Counted from the first letter of the stretch, positions 42,189 to 56,543 are shown. The stretch: 64,000 bases of DNA from Planosporangium mesophilum (GCF_016863255.1 NZ_BOON01000024.1:124001-188000), one strand, 5' to 3'. Program-made: numbers and translations. Notes: a model not told the origin generated them from the letters alone.

Positions 42189-42345
42189 CACAGCCATCAT
42201 GCACGTGCCCCAGCATCGTGGCCGGCGAAACGCGTGACGCGGAGCCGCTGCCGGGTAGAAACGCGCGTCTTCGGGTTTCCCGTCAACCGGTGCGGTGAGT
42301 TGTGCCGCATGGAGCGCCCATGGCGCCCCGGGGAGGAGCGGTGCG

Positions 42346-42429
42346 GTGACTGACGTGGTGTTCGTGTTGCTGACCGTGGTCGTGTTCGCCGGCCTGGCCG
42401 TCGTGGTACGGGCGTTGGAGCGGCTGTGA
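42346..42429 (+). CDS. Small membrane protein encoded ahead of kdpF
   Basis: A 27-residue frame beginning GTG 42346, with GGAGGAG upstream: MTDVVFVLLTVVVFAGLAVVVRALERL. It is one membrane helix with a short charged end. Its stop overlaps the GTG of kdpF by 4 bp, so it is in the same translational unit. Similar micro-genes precede kdpF in several actinobacteria as I recall, and are often left unannotated. A role as an accessory subunit of the Kdp complex is inference. Confidence 0.7.
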   Translation: MTDVVFVLLTVVVFAGLAVVVRALERL

Positions 42430-42515
42430 CCCCGGAGAACATCGTCGGTCTGGTGCTCGCGGTCGCGCTGGTGGGGTACCTCGTGCTGGCTCTGCTGTTT
42501 CCGGAGCGGTTCTAG
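42426..42515 (+). CDS. kdpF: KdpF, small subunit of K+-transporting ATPase
   Basis: A 29-residue single-helix peptide, MTPENIVGLVLAVALVGYLVLALLFPERF, matching the typical KdpF pattern (helix ending in LLxPExF). KdpF stabilises the KdpABC complex in the membrane. The GTG start overlaps the preceding small gene's stop, and kdpA begins directly after the TAG. Confidence 0.92.
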   Translation: MTPENIVGLVLAVALVGYLVLALLFPERF

Positions 42516-44174
42516 ATGAGCCCGACGAGCGCGGGCGTGCTGTTCATCGCCTCCCTGATGGTCGCGCTCGCCGCGGCCTACGCGCCGGTGGGCGACTACC
42601 TGTACCGGGTCCTCACCGGAGCCCGGCACTCGCGGGTGGAGCGCGGCGTCTACCGGGTGGTCGGCGTCAACCCCGACGGCGAGCAGACCTGGAGCGGGTA
42701 CGCGCGCGCAGTGCTGGCCTTCTCGGCGGTGTCGGTGCTGTTCCTGTACGTCTTCCTGCGGCTGCAGAACCACCTGTGGCTGTCGCTCGGGCGGCCGCCG
42801 GTCCGGCCCGACCAGGCCTGGAACACGGCGGTCAGCTTCACCACCAACACCGACTGGCAGTCGTACGCGGCTGAGTCGACGATGGGACACCTGGTGCAGA
42901 TGGCCGGCCTGACGGTGCAGAACTTCGCCTCGGCGGCGGTCGGCATCGCGGTCGCGGCGGCGCTGGTGCGCGGCTTCGCCCGAAGCCGCACGACCCTGGT
43001 GGGCAACTTCTGGGTCGACCTGGTACGCGTCTGCCTGCGGGTGCTGCTCCCGGTCGCGGTGATCGGCGCGCTGCTGTTCGTCGCCGCCGGCGCGGTGCAG
43101 AACCTGTCGGCCGGCCGAGACGCGCACACCCTCGCCGGCGCGACGCAGCACGTCCCCGGCGGCCCGGTGGCGAGCCAGGAGGTCATCAAGGAGTTCGGTA
43201 CGAACGGCGGCGGCTTCTACAACGCCAACAGCGCCCATCCGTTCGAGAACCCGACCGCCTGGACCAACTGGCTCCAGGTCTTCCTGCTGATGGTCGTCGC
43301 GTTCTCGCTGCCGCGGGCGTTCGGTCGGATGGTGGGTGACAACCGGCAGGGCCTCGCGATCGCGGTCATCATGGCGATCCTCGCGATCGGCAGCGTCGTC
43401 GCGGTCAACGCCTTCCAGGTGGCCCACCGCGGGACCGTGCCGCAGGCGGTGGGCGCGGCGGCCGAGGGGGTGGAGGTGCGCTTCGGCGTTCCGCAGTCGG
43501 CGACGTTCGCGGCAGCCACCACGTTGACGTCGACCGGCGCGGTGGACTCGGTGCACGACTCGTACACCGCTCTGGGCGGCGCGATTCCGCTGGCGAACAT
43601 GATGCTGGGCGAGGTCGCGCCAGGCGGGACCGGGTCGGGCCTGTACGGCATCCTGGTTCTCGCCGTGATCACGGTCTTCGTGGCCGGGCTGATGGTGGGG
43701 CGGACCCCGGAGTACCTGGGCAAGAAGATCGGCGCCCGCGAGGTCAAGCTCGCCTCGCTGTACTTCCTGACCACCCCGGCGCTGGTGCTGGTCGGTACCG
43801 GCGCCGCGATGGCGTCGACGTGGGCGCGGGCGTCGATGCTCAACTCCGGGCCGCACGGGCTGTCGGAAGTGCTCTACGCGTACACCTCGGCGGCCAACAA
43901 CAACGGCTCGGCGTTCGCCGGCCTGACCGCCGACACCTCCTGGTACAACACCACCCTCGGTGCCGTGATGCTGGTCGGCCGCCTGCTGCCGATCCTCCTC
44001 GTGCTCGGCCTGGCCGGCTCGCTCGCGGCGCAACAGCCGGTACCGCCGTCAGCCGGCACGCTCAAGACCCATCAACCCCTGTTCGTCGGCATGGTCGTCG
44101 GCGTCGTCCTGGTACTGGTGGCGCTGACCTATCTGCCCGCCCTCGCGCTCGGTCCCCTCGCCGAGGGCCTGTGA
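42516..44174 (+). CDS. kdpA: KdpA, K+-channel-like subunit of Kdp ATPase
   Basis: A 552-residue inner-membrane subunit of the high-affinity KdpFABC potassium pump, of the superfamily of K+ transporters. It has about ten membrane helices. The selectivity-filter loops are visible as [28 protein letters not shown], and [15 protein letters not shown] 42516 directly follows the kdpF stop. The stop codon lies in a 15-bp duplication (44171-44200) before kdpB. K+ enters through KdpA and ATP hydrolysis occurs on KdpB. Confidence 0.95.
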   Translation: MSPTSAGVLFIASLMVALAAAYAPVGDYLYRVLTGARHSRVERGVYRVVGVNPDGEQTWSGYARAVLAFSAVSVLFLYVFLRLQNHLWLSLGRPPVRPDQAWNTAVSFTTNTDWQSYAAESTMGHLVQMAGLTVQNFASAAVGIAVAAALVRGFARSRTTLVGNFWVDLVRVCLRVLLPVAVIGALLFVAAGAVQNLSAGRDAHTLAGATQHVPGGPVASQEVIKEFGTNGGGFYNANSAHPFENPTAWTNWLQVFLLMVVAFSLPRAFGRMVGDNRQGLAIAVIMAILAIGSVVAVNAFQVAHRGTVPQAVGAAAEGVEVRFGVPQSATFAAATTLTSTGAVDSVHDSYTALGGAIPLANMMLGEVAPGGTGSGLYGILVLAVITVFVAGLMVGRTPEYLGKKIGAREVKLASLYFLTTPALVLVGTGAAMASTWARASMLNSGPHGLSEVLYAYTSAANNNGSAFAGLTADTSWYNTTLGAVMLVGRLLPILLVLGLAGSLAAQQPVPPSAGTLKTHQPLFVGMVVGVVLVLVALTYLPALALGPLAEGL

Positions 44175-44200
44175 CACGAGGGCCAGTGACACGAGGGCGC
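44171..44200. repeat. 15-bp in-frame duplication of the kdpA stop
   Basis: GTGACACGAGGGCCA (44171-44185) and GTGACACGAGGGCGC (44186-44200) repeat the TGA of kdpA in frame five codons on. An ATGA follows at 44201. Confidence 0.9.
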
Positions 44201-44224
44201 ATGACAACCGGGAGTACAGCCGAG

Positions 44225-46411
44225 ATGTCGACCATGGCGCCGAAGGTGCCACCGGTGGCCCAACTGCCGCCCCCGCGCGGTCCGGACCGGGTACGCGGCG
44301 GACTGCTCGACCCTAGGCAACTGATCAGATCCCTGCCGGACGCGCTGCGCAAGCTCAACCCGGCGACGCTGCGGCGCAAGCCGGTCATGTTCATCGTCGA
44401 GATCGGGTCGGTGTTCACCACCGTGCTGGCGATGCTCCACCCGACCGTGTTCGCGTGGTTGACCACCGGCTGGCTGTGGCTGACGGTGGTGTTCGCCAAC
44501 CTGGCCGAGGCGGTCGCCGAGGGGCGGGGCAAGGCGCAGGCGGAGACGCTGCGCCGGGCCAACCGCGCCACGGTCGCCCGGCGGCTGCGCGGCTGGAGGC
44601 CGGGCGACGGGGGGAGCGGTGACGGGCGGAACGGCGACGGGCGTGGCGACGAGGAGGCCGTACCGGCGCAACTGCTGCGCCCCGGCGACATCGTGGTGGT
44701 CGAGGCCGGTGATGTCATCCCCGGTGACGGGGACGTGGTCGAGGGCATCGCCAGCGTCGACGAGTCGGCGATCACCGGCGAGTCGGCGCCGGTGATCCGG
44801 GAGTCCGGTGGGGACCGGTCGGCGGTGACCGGCGGCACGAAGGTCCTGAGTGATCGCATCGTCGTGCGGATCACGCAGAAGCCGGGGGAGAGTTTCATCG
44901 ACCGGATGATCGCTCTGGTCGAGGGTGCCAACCGGCAGAAGACCCCGAACGAGATCGCGCTGAACATCCTGCTCGCCGCGCTGAGCATCATCTTCCTGCT
45001 TGCGGTCGCGACGCTCCAGCCGCTGGCGATCTACTCCAAGAGCGTCCAGGCGTTCGCGTCCGACACCGAGGCGTTGACCCGGCACGGCGTCAGCGGCATC
45101 GTGCTGGTGTCACTGCTGGTATGCCTGATCCCCACCACGATCGGGGCGCTGCTGTCGGCGATCGGCATCGCCGGCATGGACCGGCTGATACAGCGCAACG
45201 TCCTCGCCACGAGTGGTCGTGCTGTGGAAGCGGCAGGGGACGTGAACACGCTGCTGCTGGACAAGACCGGCACCGTCACCCTGGGCAACCGGCAGGCCAA
45301 CGAGTTCACACCCGTGGACGACGTGGACGAGAAGGTGCTCGCCGACGCCGCCCAACTGTCCAGCCTCGCCGACCAGACCCCGGAGGGGCGTTCGATCGTG
45401 GTGTACGCCAAGCAGCGCTACGGGCTGCGCGAACGGCAGATCCACTGCGCGACCTGGGTACCGTTCCGCGCGGCCACGCGGATGTCGGGTGTGGACCTCG
45501 ACGAGGATGGACAGGTTCGCCGGATCCGCAAGGGCGCTGCGGGCGCGGTGTTGAAGTGGGTACGCGACAACGGCGGGCACACCAGCGACCACGTGGCCAC
45601 GGTGGTCGACGGGATCAGCGCCAGCGGCGGTACGCCGCTGGTGGTGGCCGAGGCGCGGCAGGACCGACCGGCGCGGGCTCTGGGCGTCATCGACCTCAAG
45701 GACGTGGTCAAGACCGGGATGCGGGAGCGGTTCGACGCGATGCGGCGGATGGGGATCCGCACCGTGATGATCACTGGCGACAATCCGCTGACCGCGCGGG
45801 CGATCGCCGCGGAGGCCGGGGTGGACGACTTCCTGGCCGAGGCCAAGCCCGAGGACAAGATGGCGCTGATCAAGAGAGAGCAGGAGGGCGGCAAGCTGGT
45901 CGCGATGACCGGCGACGGCACCAACGACGCCCCCGCCCTCGCCCAGGCCGACGTCGGGGTGGCCATGAACACCGGTACGTCGGCGGCCAAGGAGGCCGGC
46001 AACATGGTCGACCTCGACTCCGACCCCACCAAGCTGATCGAGATCGTCGAGATCGGCAAACAGTTGCTGATCACCCGGGGGGCGTTGACGACGTTCTCGA
46101 TCGCCAACGACATCGCCAAGTACTTCGCGATCATCCCGGCGATGTTCGTGGCCGTGTACCCGGGCCTGGCGGCGCTCGACATCATGCGGCTGCACAGCCC
46201 GACCTCGGCGATCCTGTCCGCGGTCATCTTCAACGCGCTGATCATCGTGGCGTTGATCCCGCTGGCGTTGCGGGGGGTGCGCTACACGCCGAGCAGCGCG
46301 GCCGCGCTGCTGCGGCGCAACCTGCTCGTCTACGGCCTCGGCGGCATCGTCGCGCCGTTCATCGGCATCAAACTCATCGACCTGATCATCCAGCTCATCC
46401 CGGGGATCTGA
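44225..46411 (+). CDS. kdpB: KdpB, P-type ATPase subunit
   Basis: A 728-residue P-type ATPase energising K+ uptake. It shows the actuator segment [17 protein letters not shown], the phosphorylation site [10 protein letters not shown] (Asp about 346), the nucleotide-binding region with TPEGRS and [11 protein letters not shown], and the hinge [18 protein letters not shown]. Several membrane helices at each side. An insertion [18 protein letters not shown] in the actuator region is low-complexity and unusual. ATG 44225 has GGGAG 10 nt upstream; ATG 44201 would add eight residues. kdpC follows after 2 nt. Confidence 0.95.
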   Translation: MSTMAPKVPPVAQLPPPRGPDRVRGGLLDPRQLIRSLPDALRKLNPATLRRKPVMFIVEIGSVFTTVLAMLHPTVFAWLTTGWLWLTVVFANLAEAVAEGRGKAQAETLRRANRATVARRLRGWRPGDGGSGDGRNGDGRGDEEAVPAQLLRPGDIVVVEAGDVIPGDGDVVEGIASVDESAITGESAPVIRESGGDRSAVTGGTKVLSDRIVVRITQKPGESFIDRMIALVEGANRQKTPNEIALNILLAALSIIFLLAVATLQPLAIYSKSVQAFASDTEALTRHGVSGIVLVSLLVCLIPTTIGALLSAIGIAGMDRLIQRNVLATSGRAVEAAGDVNTLLLDKTGTVTLGNRQANEFTPVDDVDEKVLADAAQLSSLADQTPEGRSIVVYAKQRYGLRERQIHCATWVPFRAATRMSGVDLDEDGQVRRIRKGAAGAVLKWVRDNGGHTSDHVATVVDGISASGGTPLVVAEARQDRPARALGVIDLKDVVKTGMRERFDAMRRMGIRTVMITGDNPLTARAIAAEAGVDDFLAEAKPEDKMALIKREQEGGKLVAMTGDGTNDAPALAQADVGVAMNTGTSAAKEAGNMVDLDSDPTKLIEIVEIGKQLLITRGALTTFSIANDIAKYFAIIPAMFVAVYPGLAALDIMRLHSPTSAILSAVIFNALIIVALIPLALRGVRYTPSSAAALLRRNLLVYGLGGIVAPFIGIKLIDLIIQLIPGI

Positions 46412-46413
46412 CG

Positions 46414-47283
46414 ATGCGACTTCCGCACTGGCTGTCGGCGCACCTGGCCGCGCTGCGGGCGCTGCTCGTGCTCACCGCGCTGCTCGGCATCGCCTACCCG
46501 CTCGCGGTCACCGCCGTCGCCCGGGCACCCGGGCTGTCCCACCACGCCGACGGGTCGCCGGTCACGGCCGGCGGCCGCAGGGTGGGCAGCGCGCTCATCG
46601 GCCAGTCGTTCACCGGCGCCGACGGCCGGCCGCTCGCCCGGTACTTCCAGTCCCGACCGTCGGCCGCCGGCCCGGGCAACGGCTACGACCCGGCCGCCAG
46701 CGGCGGGTCCAACCTCGGCCCGAACAGCGTCGTCGACCGCGGTCCCGACCGGCCCAGCCTGCTGACCCAGGTCTGCGCGCGCAGCAGGGCCGTCGCGGTG
46801 CTGGAAGGCGTCGACGGGCGGCGGCCGTACTGCACCCGCGACGGCGTCGGCGCGGTCCTCGCGGTGTTCCACCGCGACGGCGTCACCGGACCGGTCACCC
46901 GCGTGGTCAGCCTCAACCAGGGCTGTCCTGCGGTGCCGTTCGTCGCGGCGTACCGGGGCGTGCCGGTCGAGTGCGCGAGGACCGCCGAGGACTACGCGCA
47001 CGGTGTGGTCACCCCGATCCGCGGCGACGCGCCCGCCACCCCGGTCGTACCCGCCGACGCGGTCACCTCCAGCGGCAGCGGCCTCGACCCGCACATCAGC
47101 CCCGCGTACGCGAAGCTCCAGGTGAACCGGGTGGCCCGGGTACGCGGGACTACCGTTGACAAGGTGGCCGAACTCGTCGACCGGCACACCGCCGGGCGGG
47201 TCCTCGGCTTCCTGGGAGAGCCGGCCGTCAACGTCCTCGACCTCAACCTGGACCTCGACCGGACGTATCCGTACCGCGGTTAG
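46414..47283 (+). CDS. kdpC: KdpC, assembly subunit of Kdp ATPase
   Basis: A 289-residue single-span membrane protein, with its hydrophobic N-terminal helix (LVLTALLGIAYPLAV) and extracytoplasmic domain containing GSALIGQSFTG, ARYFQSRPS and SSGSGLDPHISPAYAKLQV. KdpC helps couple KdpA and KdpB. It is longer than the usual 190-225 residues because of a segment of about 90 residues, TQVCARSRAVAVLEGVDGRRPYCTRD through SLNQGCPAVPF, inserted before the DPHIS motif and bearing several Cys. I recall similar long forms in some other actinobacteria. Confidence 0.94.
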   Translation: MRLPHWLSAHLAALRALLVLTALLGIAYPLAVTAVARAPGLSHHADGSPVTAGGRRVGSALIGQSFTGADGRPLARYFQSRPSAAGPGNGYDPAASGGSNLGPNSVVDRGPDRPSLLTQVCARSRAVAVLEGVDGRRPYCTRDGVGAVLAVFHRDGVTGPVTRVVSLNQGCPAVPFVAAYRGVPVECARTAEDYAHGVVTPIRGDAPATPVVPADAVTSSGSGLDPHISPAYAKLQVNRVARVRGTTVDKVAELVDRHTAGRVLGFLGEPAVNVLDLNLDLDRTYPYRG

Positions 47284-47292
47284 GGGGACGTA

Positions 47293-49925
47293 ATGGCCCG
47301 CGGACAGCTTCGCGTCTACCTCGGCGCCGCCCCCGGCGTCGGCAAGACGTACAAGATGCTGGAGGAGGGCGCGCGCCGGTCCGGCCGGGGCACCGACGTG
47401 GTCGTGGGTCTCGTCGAGAGCCACGGCAGGCGGATCATCGAGGAGCTCATCGACGGGCTCGAGGTCGTACCGCGCAAGAAGGTCACGTACCGCGGGGGCA
47501 CCTTCACCGAGATGGACCTCGACGCTGTGCTCGCCCGCCGCCCGCAGGTCGCCCTGATCGACGAGCTGGCCCACACCAACGTGCCCGGTGGCGGCAACGC
47601 CAAGCGCTGGCAGGACGTCGAGCAGCTGCTCGAGGCCGGCATCACGGTGGTCACCACGCTGAACATCCAGCACCTGGAGTCGCTCAACGACGTCGTCGAG
47701 CAGATCACCGGCGTCGTGCAGCGCGAGACGATCCCCGACGAGGTGGTGCGCCGCGCCGAGCAGATCGAGCTGGTCGACATGACCCCGGAGGCGCTGCGGC
47801 GCCGGATGGCCCACGGCAACGTCTACAGGCCGGAGGGGATCGACGCGGCGCTCGGCAACTACTTCCGGGTCGGCAACCTCACCGCCCTGCGCGAACTGGC
47901 CCTGCTGTGGGTGGTCGACAAGGTCGACGACCAGCTCGACCGGTACCGGACCGACCACCACATCGGCACCACCTGGGAGACCCGGGAACGCGTTGTCGTC
48001 GCGCTCACCGGCGGGCCGGAGGGCGACACGCTGATCCGGCGGGCCGGGCGCATCGCGGCGCGTACCAAGGGCGCGGACCTGATGGCGGTACACGTGGCCC
48101 GCGGCGACGGGCTGGCCGGTGACGACCCGGCGCACCTGGAGCGCCAGCGGGACCTCGTCGAGGAGTTCGGCGGCACATACCACCAGGTGATCGGCCACGA
48201 CATCCCCAACGCCCTGCTGGAGTTCGCCGAAGGTGTCAACGCCACCCAGCTCGTCCTGGGCGCCAGCCGCCGCGGCCGGTTCGCGCAGATCCTCTCGCCG
48301 GGCGTCGGGGTCACCACCACCGCGGAGTCCGGCCACATCGACGTCCACCTGGTCACCCACGAGGAGGCCAGGCGCCGCCGCCCCCCGGTACGGATCACCG
48401 GCGGCCTGACCGCCGACCGCCTGCTCGGCGGCGCGGCCCTGGCGGTACTGGGGCCGCCGCTGCTGGCCGCCGGGATGGCCCGGCTGCGGGCCGACCTGTC
48501 GCCGGCCGACTACCTGCTCGCGTTCCTGCTCGCCGTTCTCGCCATCGCGCTGGTAGGCGGCCTCCTCCCGGCGCTGCTGGCGACCGCGGTGAGCTTCGCG
48601 CTGCTCGACTGGTACTCCATGCCACCGGTGCACCACTTCGCCGTCGCGGGGCGGGACAATGTGTTCGCGCTGCTGGCCTTCCTTCTGGTCGCGGTCACCG
48701 TCAGCACCGTCGTCCACGTCGCCGCCCGCCGCGGCGGGGAGGCGTCCCACGCCCGCGCCGAGGCCGAGACCCTGTCCACGGTGGCGGGCAGGGTGCTGCA
48801 CGGCGAACGCCCGCTGTGGGAACTCCTGCAGCAGGTCCGGGATACCTTCTCCCTGGCCAGCGTCACGCTGCTGGAGCTGAAGCCGGACGCGCCGCCGGCC
48901 CCGGAGCAGCGGCACGACCCCACCGCGTGGAGGGTCGTCGCGACCGTCGGCGATCCGCCGTGCACCATTCCCGACGACTGCGACAGCGATGTGCCGATCG
49001 ACGGGCACCTGTCGCTGGTGCTGCGCGGGCGGGCGCTCGACGCCGGGGACCGACGGGTCGTGGAGGCGTTCGCGGCACAGGCCGCGCTCGCGCTGCGCCA
49101 GCAACGGCTGGCCGAGCAGGCCGCCGCCGTCCGGCCGCTGGAAGAGGCGGACCGGGTGCGCAGGTACCTGCTCAATGCGGTCAGCCACGACCTGCGTACC
49201 CCGCTGTCGTCGGCGCGGACGGCCATCGCCGAGCTGCGTGGTGGGGACGGGGCGCTCGACGACGCCTACCGGACCCGCCTGCTCGGCGCCGCCGACGAGT
49301 GCCTGGAACGGCTGGGGCGGCTGGTGGACAACCTGATCGACATGAGCCGGCTGCAGGCCGGGGCGCTGGGCCTGCATCCGCAGTTGATCAGCGCGGCCGA
49401 GGCACTGCCCCGGGCCGTCGAAGACCTGGGGGAGGTGGGGCAGGGCATCCGGATCAACGTCCCCGAGGACGTGCCTGAGGTGTACGCCGACTCGACCCTG
49501 CTGGAGCGGATCCTCGCGAACCTCGTCGCGAACGCGGTGCGGTTCAGCCCCACCGGGCGACCGCCCGTCATCACCGTCAGCGAGCACGGTGGCCGGGTCG
49601 AGGTACGGGTGATCGACCGTGGCCCGGGCATCCCGGTCGCCGACCGGGAGCGGGTGTTCCGGCCGTTCCAGCGACTGGGCAACGGCGACAACGGAAACCG
49701 GGTCGGTCTCGGGCTCGCGCTGTCCCGCGGCCTCGCGGAGGTGATGGGTGGTGACCTGACCCCCGCCACCACGCCCGGCGGAGGGTTGACGATGACGCTG
49801 AGCCTGCCGGTGGCGGACCTGGTCGGCGGGGCCGAGCCGCCGCCGGACTTGGAGGTTCAGCAGGCCAACCCGGCCATCCTCGAACGGCTGGACACCTGGT
49901 CGCGCCACGAGCTGGGTGACCGGCC

Positions 49926-49929
<4 letters not shown>
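47293..49929 (+). CDS. kdpD: KdpD, potassium-sensing histidine kinase
   Basis: An 878-residue sensor kinase. Residues 1-210 form the KdpD domain with Walker [10 protein letters not shown] and [12 protein letters not shown]; about 230-360 is a USP-like domain; about 385-480 holds four membrane helices (DUF4118); 480-620 is GAF-like; the HisKA domain has the phosphorylated His about 632 in [12 protein letters not shown]; then HATPase motifs [18 protein letters not shown] and [10 protein letters not shown]. It would control kdp expression in low K+ or osmotic stress. No kdpE follows: the next gene, overlapping by 4 bp, is an APC permease. The c-di-AMP-binding FTAxY motif of S. aureus KdpD is not seen in the USP domain. 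Confidence 0.95.
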
Positions 49930-51890
<1,961 letters not shown>

Positions 51891-51955
51891 CCGACACAGT
51901 CCGGCGGCCATCGGTGTACGCGTCCAGGTTTTGGATCGCTGAATTTGGTGAGATT

Positions 51956-52006
51956 CCCAGATATCTGAGCCGCCCAGACATCTGAACCGCCCAGACATCT
52001 GAGTTG
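51956..52006. repeat. 17-bp tandem repeat, three copies, AGAYATCTGA core
   Basis: CCCAGATATCTGAGCCG (51956-51972), CCCAGACATCTGAACCG (51973-51989) and CCCAGACATCTGAGTTG (51990-52006). The core CAGA(T/C)ATCTG is palindromic or nearly so. It lies between the APC permease and trehalase genes and could be operator-like or a duplication. Confidence 0.85.
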
Positions 52007-52051
52007 TCCTGAATCCAAGCGGAAGCCATGCCGGTCGGCGGGGGGAAGCCC

Positions 52052-53983
52052 GTGTCAGATACCACCGTGGAAGCGCTGGCCGAGCATCGACCCTTCATTC
52101 GGCGGGAGGCGGGGTTGCAGTCGCCGTTCCCGCCCATCGAGGACTACGGATTCCTGTCCGACTGCGAGACGACGGCGCTCGTCGCGCCGAGCGGCAACGT
52201 CGAGTGGCTGTGCCTGCCGCGGATGGACTCGCCCAGCGTGTTCGCCGCGATCCTGGACCGGGACGCCGGCGGGTTCCGGTTGGGCCCGGCGGACGTCCTG
52301 GTACCGGCCGACCGCCGCTACCTGCCGGGCACGATGGTGCTCGAGACCAGTTGGGGCACGCCCACCGGCTGGGTCATCGTGCGGGACGTGCTGCTCATCG
52401 GGCCGTGGCACCACGAGCACGAGTTGTCGCACACGCATCGGCGGGCGCCCACCGACTACGACGCCGACCACGTCCTGCTGCGGACCGTCCGGTGCGTCTC
52501 CGGCGAGGTGCAGGTGACGCTCGACTGCGAACCCGTGTTCGACTACGGCCGCCGGCAGGTGCGCTGGTCGTACACGGACCGGGGCTACCACGAGGGGATC
52601 GCCCGCTCCGACGGGTGCGATCTGGAACTGTGCCTGACCACCGACATGCGGATCGGCTTCGAGGCAGCCCGGGCCACCGCCCGTACCCTGCTCAAGGAGG
52701 GCGAGACCCGGTTCTGCGCGTTGACCTGGACCGAGCACCCGCCGCCGTACACCTTCGAGGAGGCCTCCCGGCGGCTGACCTGGACGGCGCACCACTGGCA
52801 GCACTGGCTGGCCCGCGGCCGCTTCCCCGACCACCGCTTCCGCAGCTATCTCGAGCGCAGCGCGCTGACGCTCAAGGGGCTCACGTTCGCCCCGACCGGT
52901 GCCCTGGCCGCCGCGGCGACCACCTCGCTGCCCGAGACCCCCGGCGGCGAGCGCAACTGGGACTACCGGTACAGCTGGGTCCGCGACGCCACCTTCGCCC
53001 TGTGGGGTCTGTACACCCTCGATTTCGACTGGGAGGCCAACGACTTCTTCTACTTCATCGCCGACGTCGCCGAGCGCGACCAGGACCTGCAGATCATGTA
53101 CGGGGTCGGCGGCGAACGGGATCTCGTCGAGGAGGTGCTGGACCACCTGCACGGGTACGAGGGGGCGAGACCGGTACGGGTCGGCAACGACGCGTACCAC
53201 CACCGGCAGAACGACGTGTGGGGCGCCGTCCTCGACGCCGTGTACCTGCACACCAGGTCACGGGACCGCCTCGACGAGCGGATCTGGCGGATTCTCAAGC
53301 GCCAGGTCGAGAATGCGATCGCGCACTGGCAGGAGCCCGACCGCGGCATCTGGGAGGTACGCGGCGAGCCCAAGCACTTCACCTCGTCCAAGGTGATGTG
53401 CTGGGTGGCGGTCGACCGTGGGGTGCGGCTGGCCCGGATCCGGGAGGACCACGCGCTCGCCGAGCGGTGGCGGAAGATCGCCGACGAGATCCACGCCGAC
53501 GTGTGCGAGCACGCCGTCGACGAGCGGGGCGTGTTCACCGCGCACTACGACACCGACGCCCTGGACGCCTCGGTGCTGCTGATCCCGCTGATGGGGTTCC
53601 TGCCGCCGGACGACCCGCGGGTACGGAACACCGTCTTCGCCGTCGCCGACGAGTTGACCGTGGACGAGATGGTGCTGCGCTACTGGCCGGAGAAGACCGA
53701 CGAGGGCCTGCAAGGGGTGGGCGAGGAGGGTACGTTCGCGATCTGCTCGTTCTGGCTGGTCTCGGCGTTCACGCTGATCGGCGAGCACCTGCGGGCCCGG
53801 CGGCTGTGCCAGAAGCTGCTGTCGTTCGCCGGCCCGCTCGGCCTGTACGCCGAGGAGATCGATCCGCGCAGCGGCCGGCATCTGGGCAACTTCCCGCAGG
53901 CGTTCACCCACCTGGCCCTGATCAACGCCGTCTTCCACGTGATCGACGTGGAGCAGCGCGAAGGCGGCGGGCTGTTCCCCTGA
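52052..53983 (+). CDS. treH: GH15 trehalase
   Basis: A 643-residue cytoplasmic (alpha/alpha)6-barrel glycosidase. The sequence follows the mycobacterial GH15 trehalase throughout: SPFPPIEDYGFLSDCETTALVAPSG, VEWLCLPRMDSPSVFAAILDR, NWDYRYSWVRDATFALWGLYTLDFDWEA, then candidate acid Glu in GIWEVRGEPKHFTSSK and candidate base Glu in VGEEGTFAICSFWLVSAF, and the end EIDPRSGRHLGNFPQAFTHLALINAV. It would split trehalose to two glucose molecules, relevant to osmoprotectant turnover. GTG 52052 has GGGGGGAAG upstream; ATG 52028 adds eight residues. The stop is in a 12-bp duplication. Confidence 0.9.
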   Translation: MSDTTVEALAEHRPFIRREAGLQSPFPPIEDYGFLSDCETTALVAPSGNVEWLCLPRMDSPSVFAAILDRDAGGFRLGPADVLVPADRRYLPGTMVLETSWGTPTGWVIVRDVLLIGPWHHEHELSHTHRRAPTDYDADHVLLRTVRCVSGEVQVTLDCEPVFDYGRRQVRWSYTDRGYHEGIARSDGCDLELCLTTDMRIGFEAARATARTLLKEGETRFCALTWTEHPPPYTFEEASRRLTWTAHHWQHWLARGRFPDHRFRSYLERSALTLKGLTFAPTGALAAAATTSLPETPGGERNWDYRYSWVRDATFALWGLYTLDFDWEANDFFYFIADVAERDQDLQIMYGVGGERDLVEEVLDHLHGYEGARPVRVGNDAYHHRQNDVWGAVLDAVYLHTRSRDRLDERIWRILKRQVENAIAHWQEPDRGIWEVRGEPKHFTSSKVMCWVAVDRGVRLARIREDHALAERWRKIADEIHADVCEHAVDERGVFTAHYDTDALDASVLLIPLMGFLPPDDPRVRNTVFAVADELTVDEMVLRYWPEKTDEGLQGVGEEGTFAICSFWLVSAFTLIGEHLRARRLCQKLLSFAGPLGLYAEEIDPRSGRHLGNFPQAFTHLALINAVFHVIDVEQREGGGLFP

Positions 53984-53995
53984 CTGTTCCCCTGA
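53972..53995. repeat. 12-bp in-frame duplication of a stop codon
   Basis: CTGTTCCCCTGA occurs at 53972-53983 and 53984-53995. The last three codons and TGA of the trehalase are duplicated exactly and in frame. Confidence 0.92.
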
Positions 53996-54065
53996 CCAGC
54001 GGGTATCAGTGCGGCGAACGTGGGTAGCGTGTGGGAACAGACGCGACATACCCCTGGAGATCGTC

Positions 54066-54692
54066 ATGTCGCTGGCAGGCCGAACTTTGCGGCGCATCGG
54101 TCTGGACCGCAATCCGTTGCGCCGGACGATCGACCGGGTCGAAGCGTGGATCACGGTCGTGATCATGGTGGTCTCCCTGTTCCTCCTGCCGGCCACCGTC
54201 TGGTTCACCGGGCGGACGGCGTACGCCGCCGGCGTACACACCGAGCAGGTCGAGCGGGCGCACCGGTACCAGTCGCGGGCGGTACTGCTGGCCGATGCCG
54301 GCACGGACGCCATCCCCGATCTGCCGCCCGCGGCCCGCGGCCCGGCGCCCACCCGGGCGGGCACGGCGACCACCGGGGTACGGACCCCGGCGCACTGGAC
54401 CAGCGCGGACGGTACCCGGCACCGCGGCTCGGTGCTGGTCGACGAGCGCGCCCGGGCCGGCGAGTGGGTGACGGTGTGGACGGATGCCCACGGTGACCTG
54501 TCCGACCCGCCGCAGCAGCGGGTCCAGACCGAAATCAACGCGGCCGCGGCCGCGGTCCTCGCGGGCGCCTTCGTGGCGGGCCTGGCGGGGGCCGTCTGGT
54601 TCCTGATACGCCGGGTGTTCGACGCGCGCCGGATGGCCCAGTGGGAGGCGGCGTGGTGGCAGTTCGAGCCGCGCTGGACCGGTAGGTCCTGA
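54066..54692 (+). CDS. Rv1733c-family membrane protein
   Basis: A 208-residue protein with two membrane helices, about 27-50 (AWITVVIMVVSLFLLPATVWF) and 160-185 (AAAVLAGAFVAGLAGAVWFLI), enclosing an extracytoplasmic loop. The N-terminus RRIGLDRNPLRRTIDRVEAW and the loop pattern VDERARAGEWVTVWTDAHGDLSDPP are typical of the actinobacterial family named after M. tuberculosis Rv1733c, a dormancy-regulon antigen. Function unknown. ATG 54066 has GGAGATC. It follows the trehalase gene by about 80 bp and may be co-transcribed. Confidence 0.9.
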   Translation: MSLAGRTLRRIGLDRNPLRRTIDRVEAWITVVIMVVSLFLLPATVWFTGRTAYAAGVHTEQVERAHRYQSRAVLLADAGTDAIPDLPPAARGPAPTRAGTATTGVRTPAHWTSADGTRHRGSVLVDERARAGEWVTVWTDAHGDLSDPPQQRVQTEINAAAAAVLAGAFVAGLAGAVWFLIRRVFDARRMAQWEAAWWQFEPRWTGRS

Positions 54693-54807
54693 GCCGTCCC
54701 GAGCCCGGGGGACCTGCCGTCTTTCCGGTGAGCGACCTGCCGTCCCGAACGCTCAGATGATCCCGAACGGCCGGATCGTGCCGACACTTTTGTATGCCAC
54801 GACAAGA

Positions 54808-54836
54808 GTTTTGATTGGGGACGCAAAACCTATAGA
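54808..54836 (+). promoter_or_regulatory. Candidate promoter/operator of the sugar ABC operon
   Basis: An AT-rich island in a GC-rich spacer. An inverted repeat GTTTTG-N10-CAAAAC (54808-54829) is directly followed by TATAGA (54831-54836), a plausible -10 hexamer. The repeat would overlap the -35 to -10 region, the expected place for a repressor. Confidence 0.5.
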
Positions 54837-54929
54837 CGTCAGCGGCGCAACCGCCCTAGAGTCTCCGCCACAGCCCGGAGAGTGACGCGAACCGATGTCC
54901 CGGGCGTGACGCGGCTGGACGCGGAGGCC

Positions 54930-56539
<1,610 letters not shown>

Positions 56540-56543
<4 letters not shown>

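Noticed and set aside
47980-48380. c-di-AMP-binding motif in the KdpD USP domain
   Set aside because: The FTAxY-type motif known from S. aureus is not present at the expected strand, so binding cannot be claimed.
46330-49908. Long minus-strand frame across kdpC and kdpD
   Set aside because: Shadow of kdpC/kdpD; composition is repetitive and no motif is seen.
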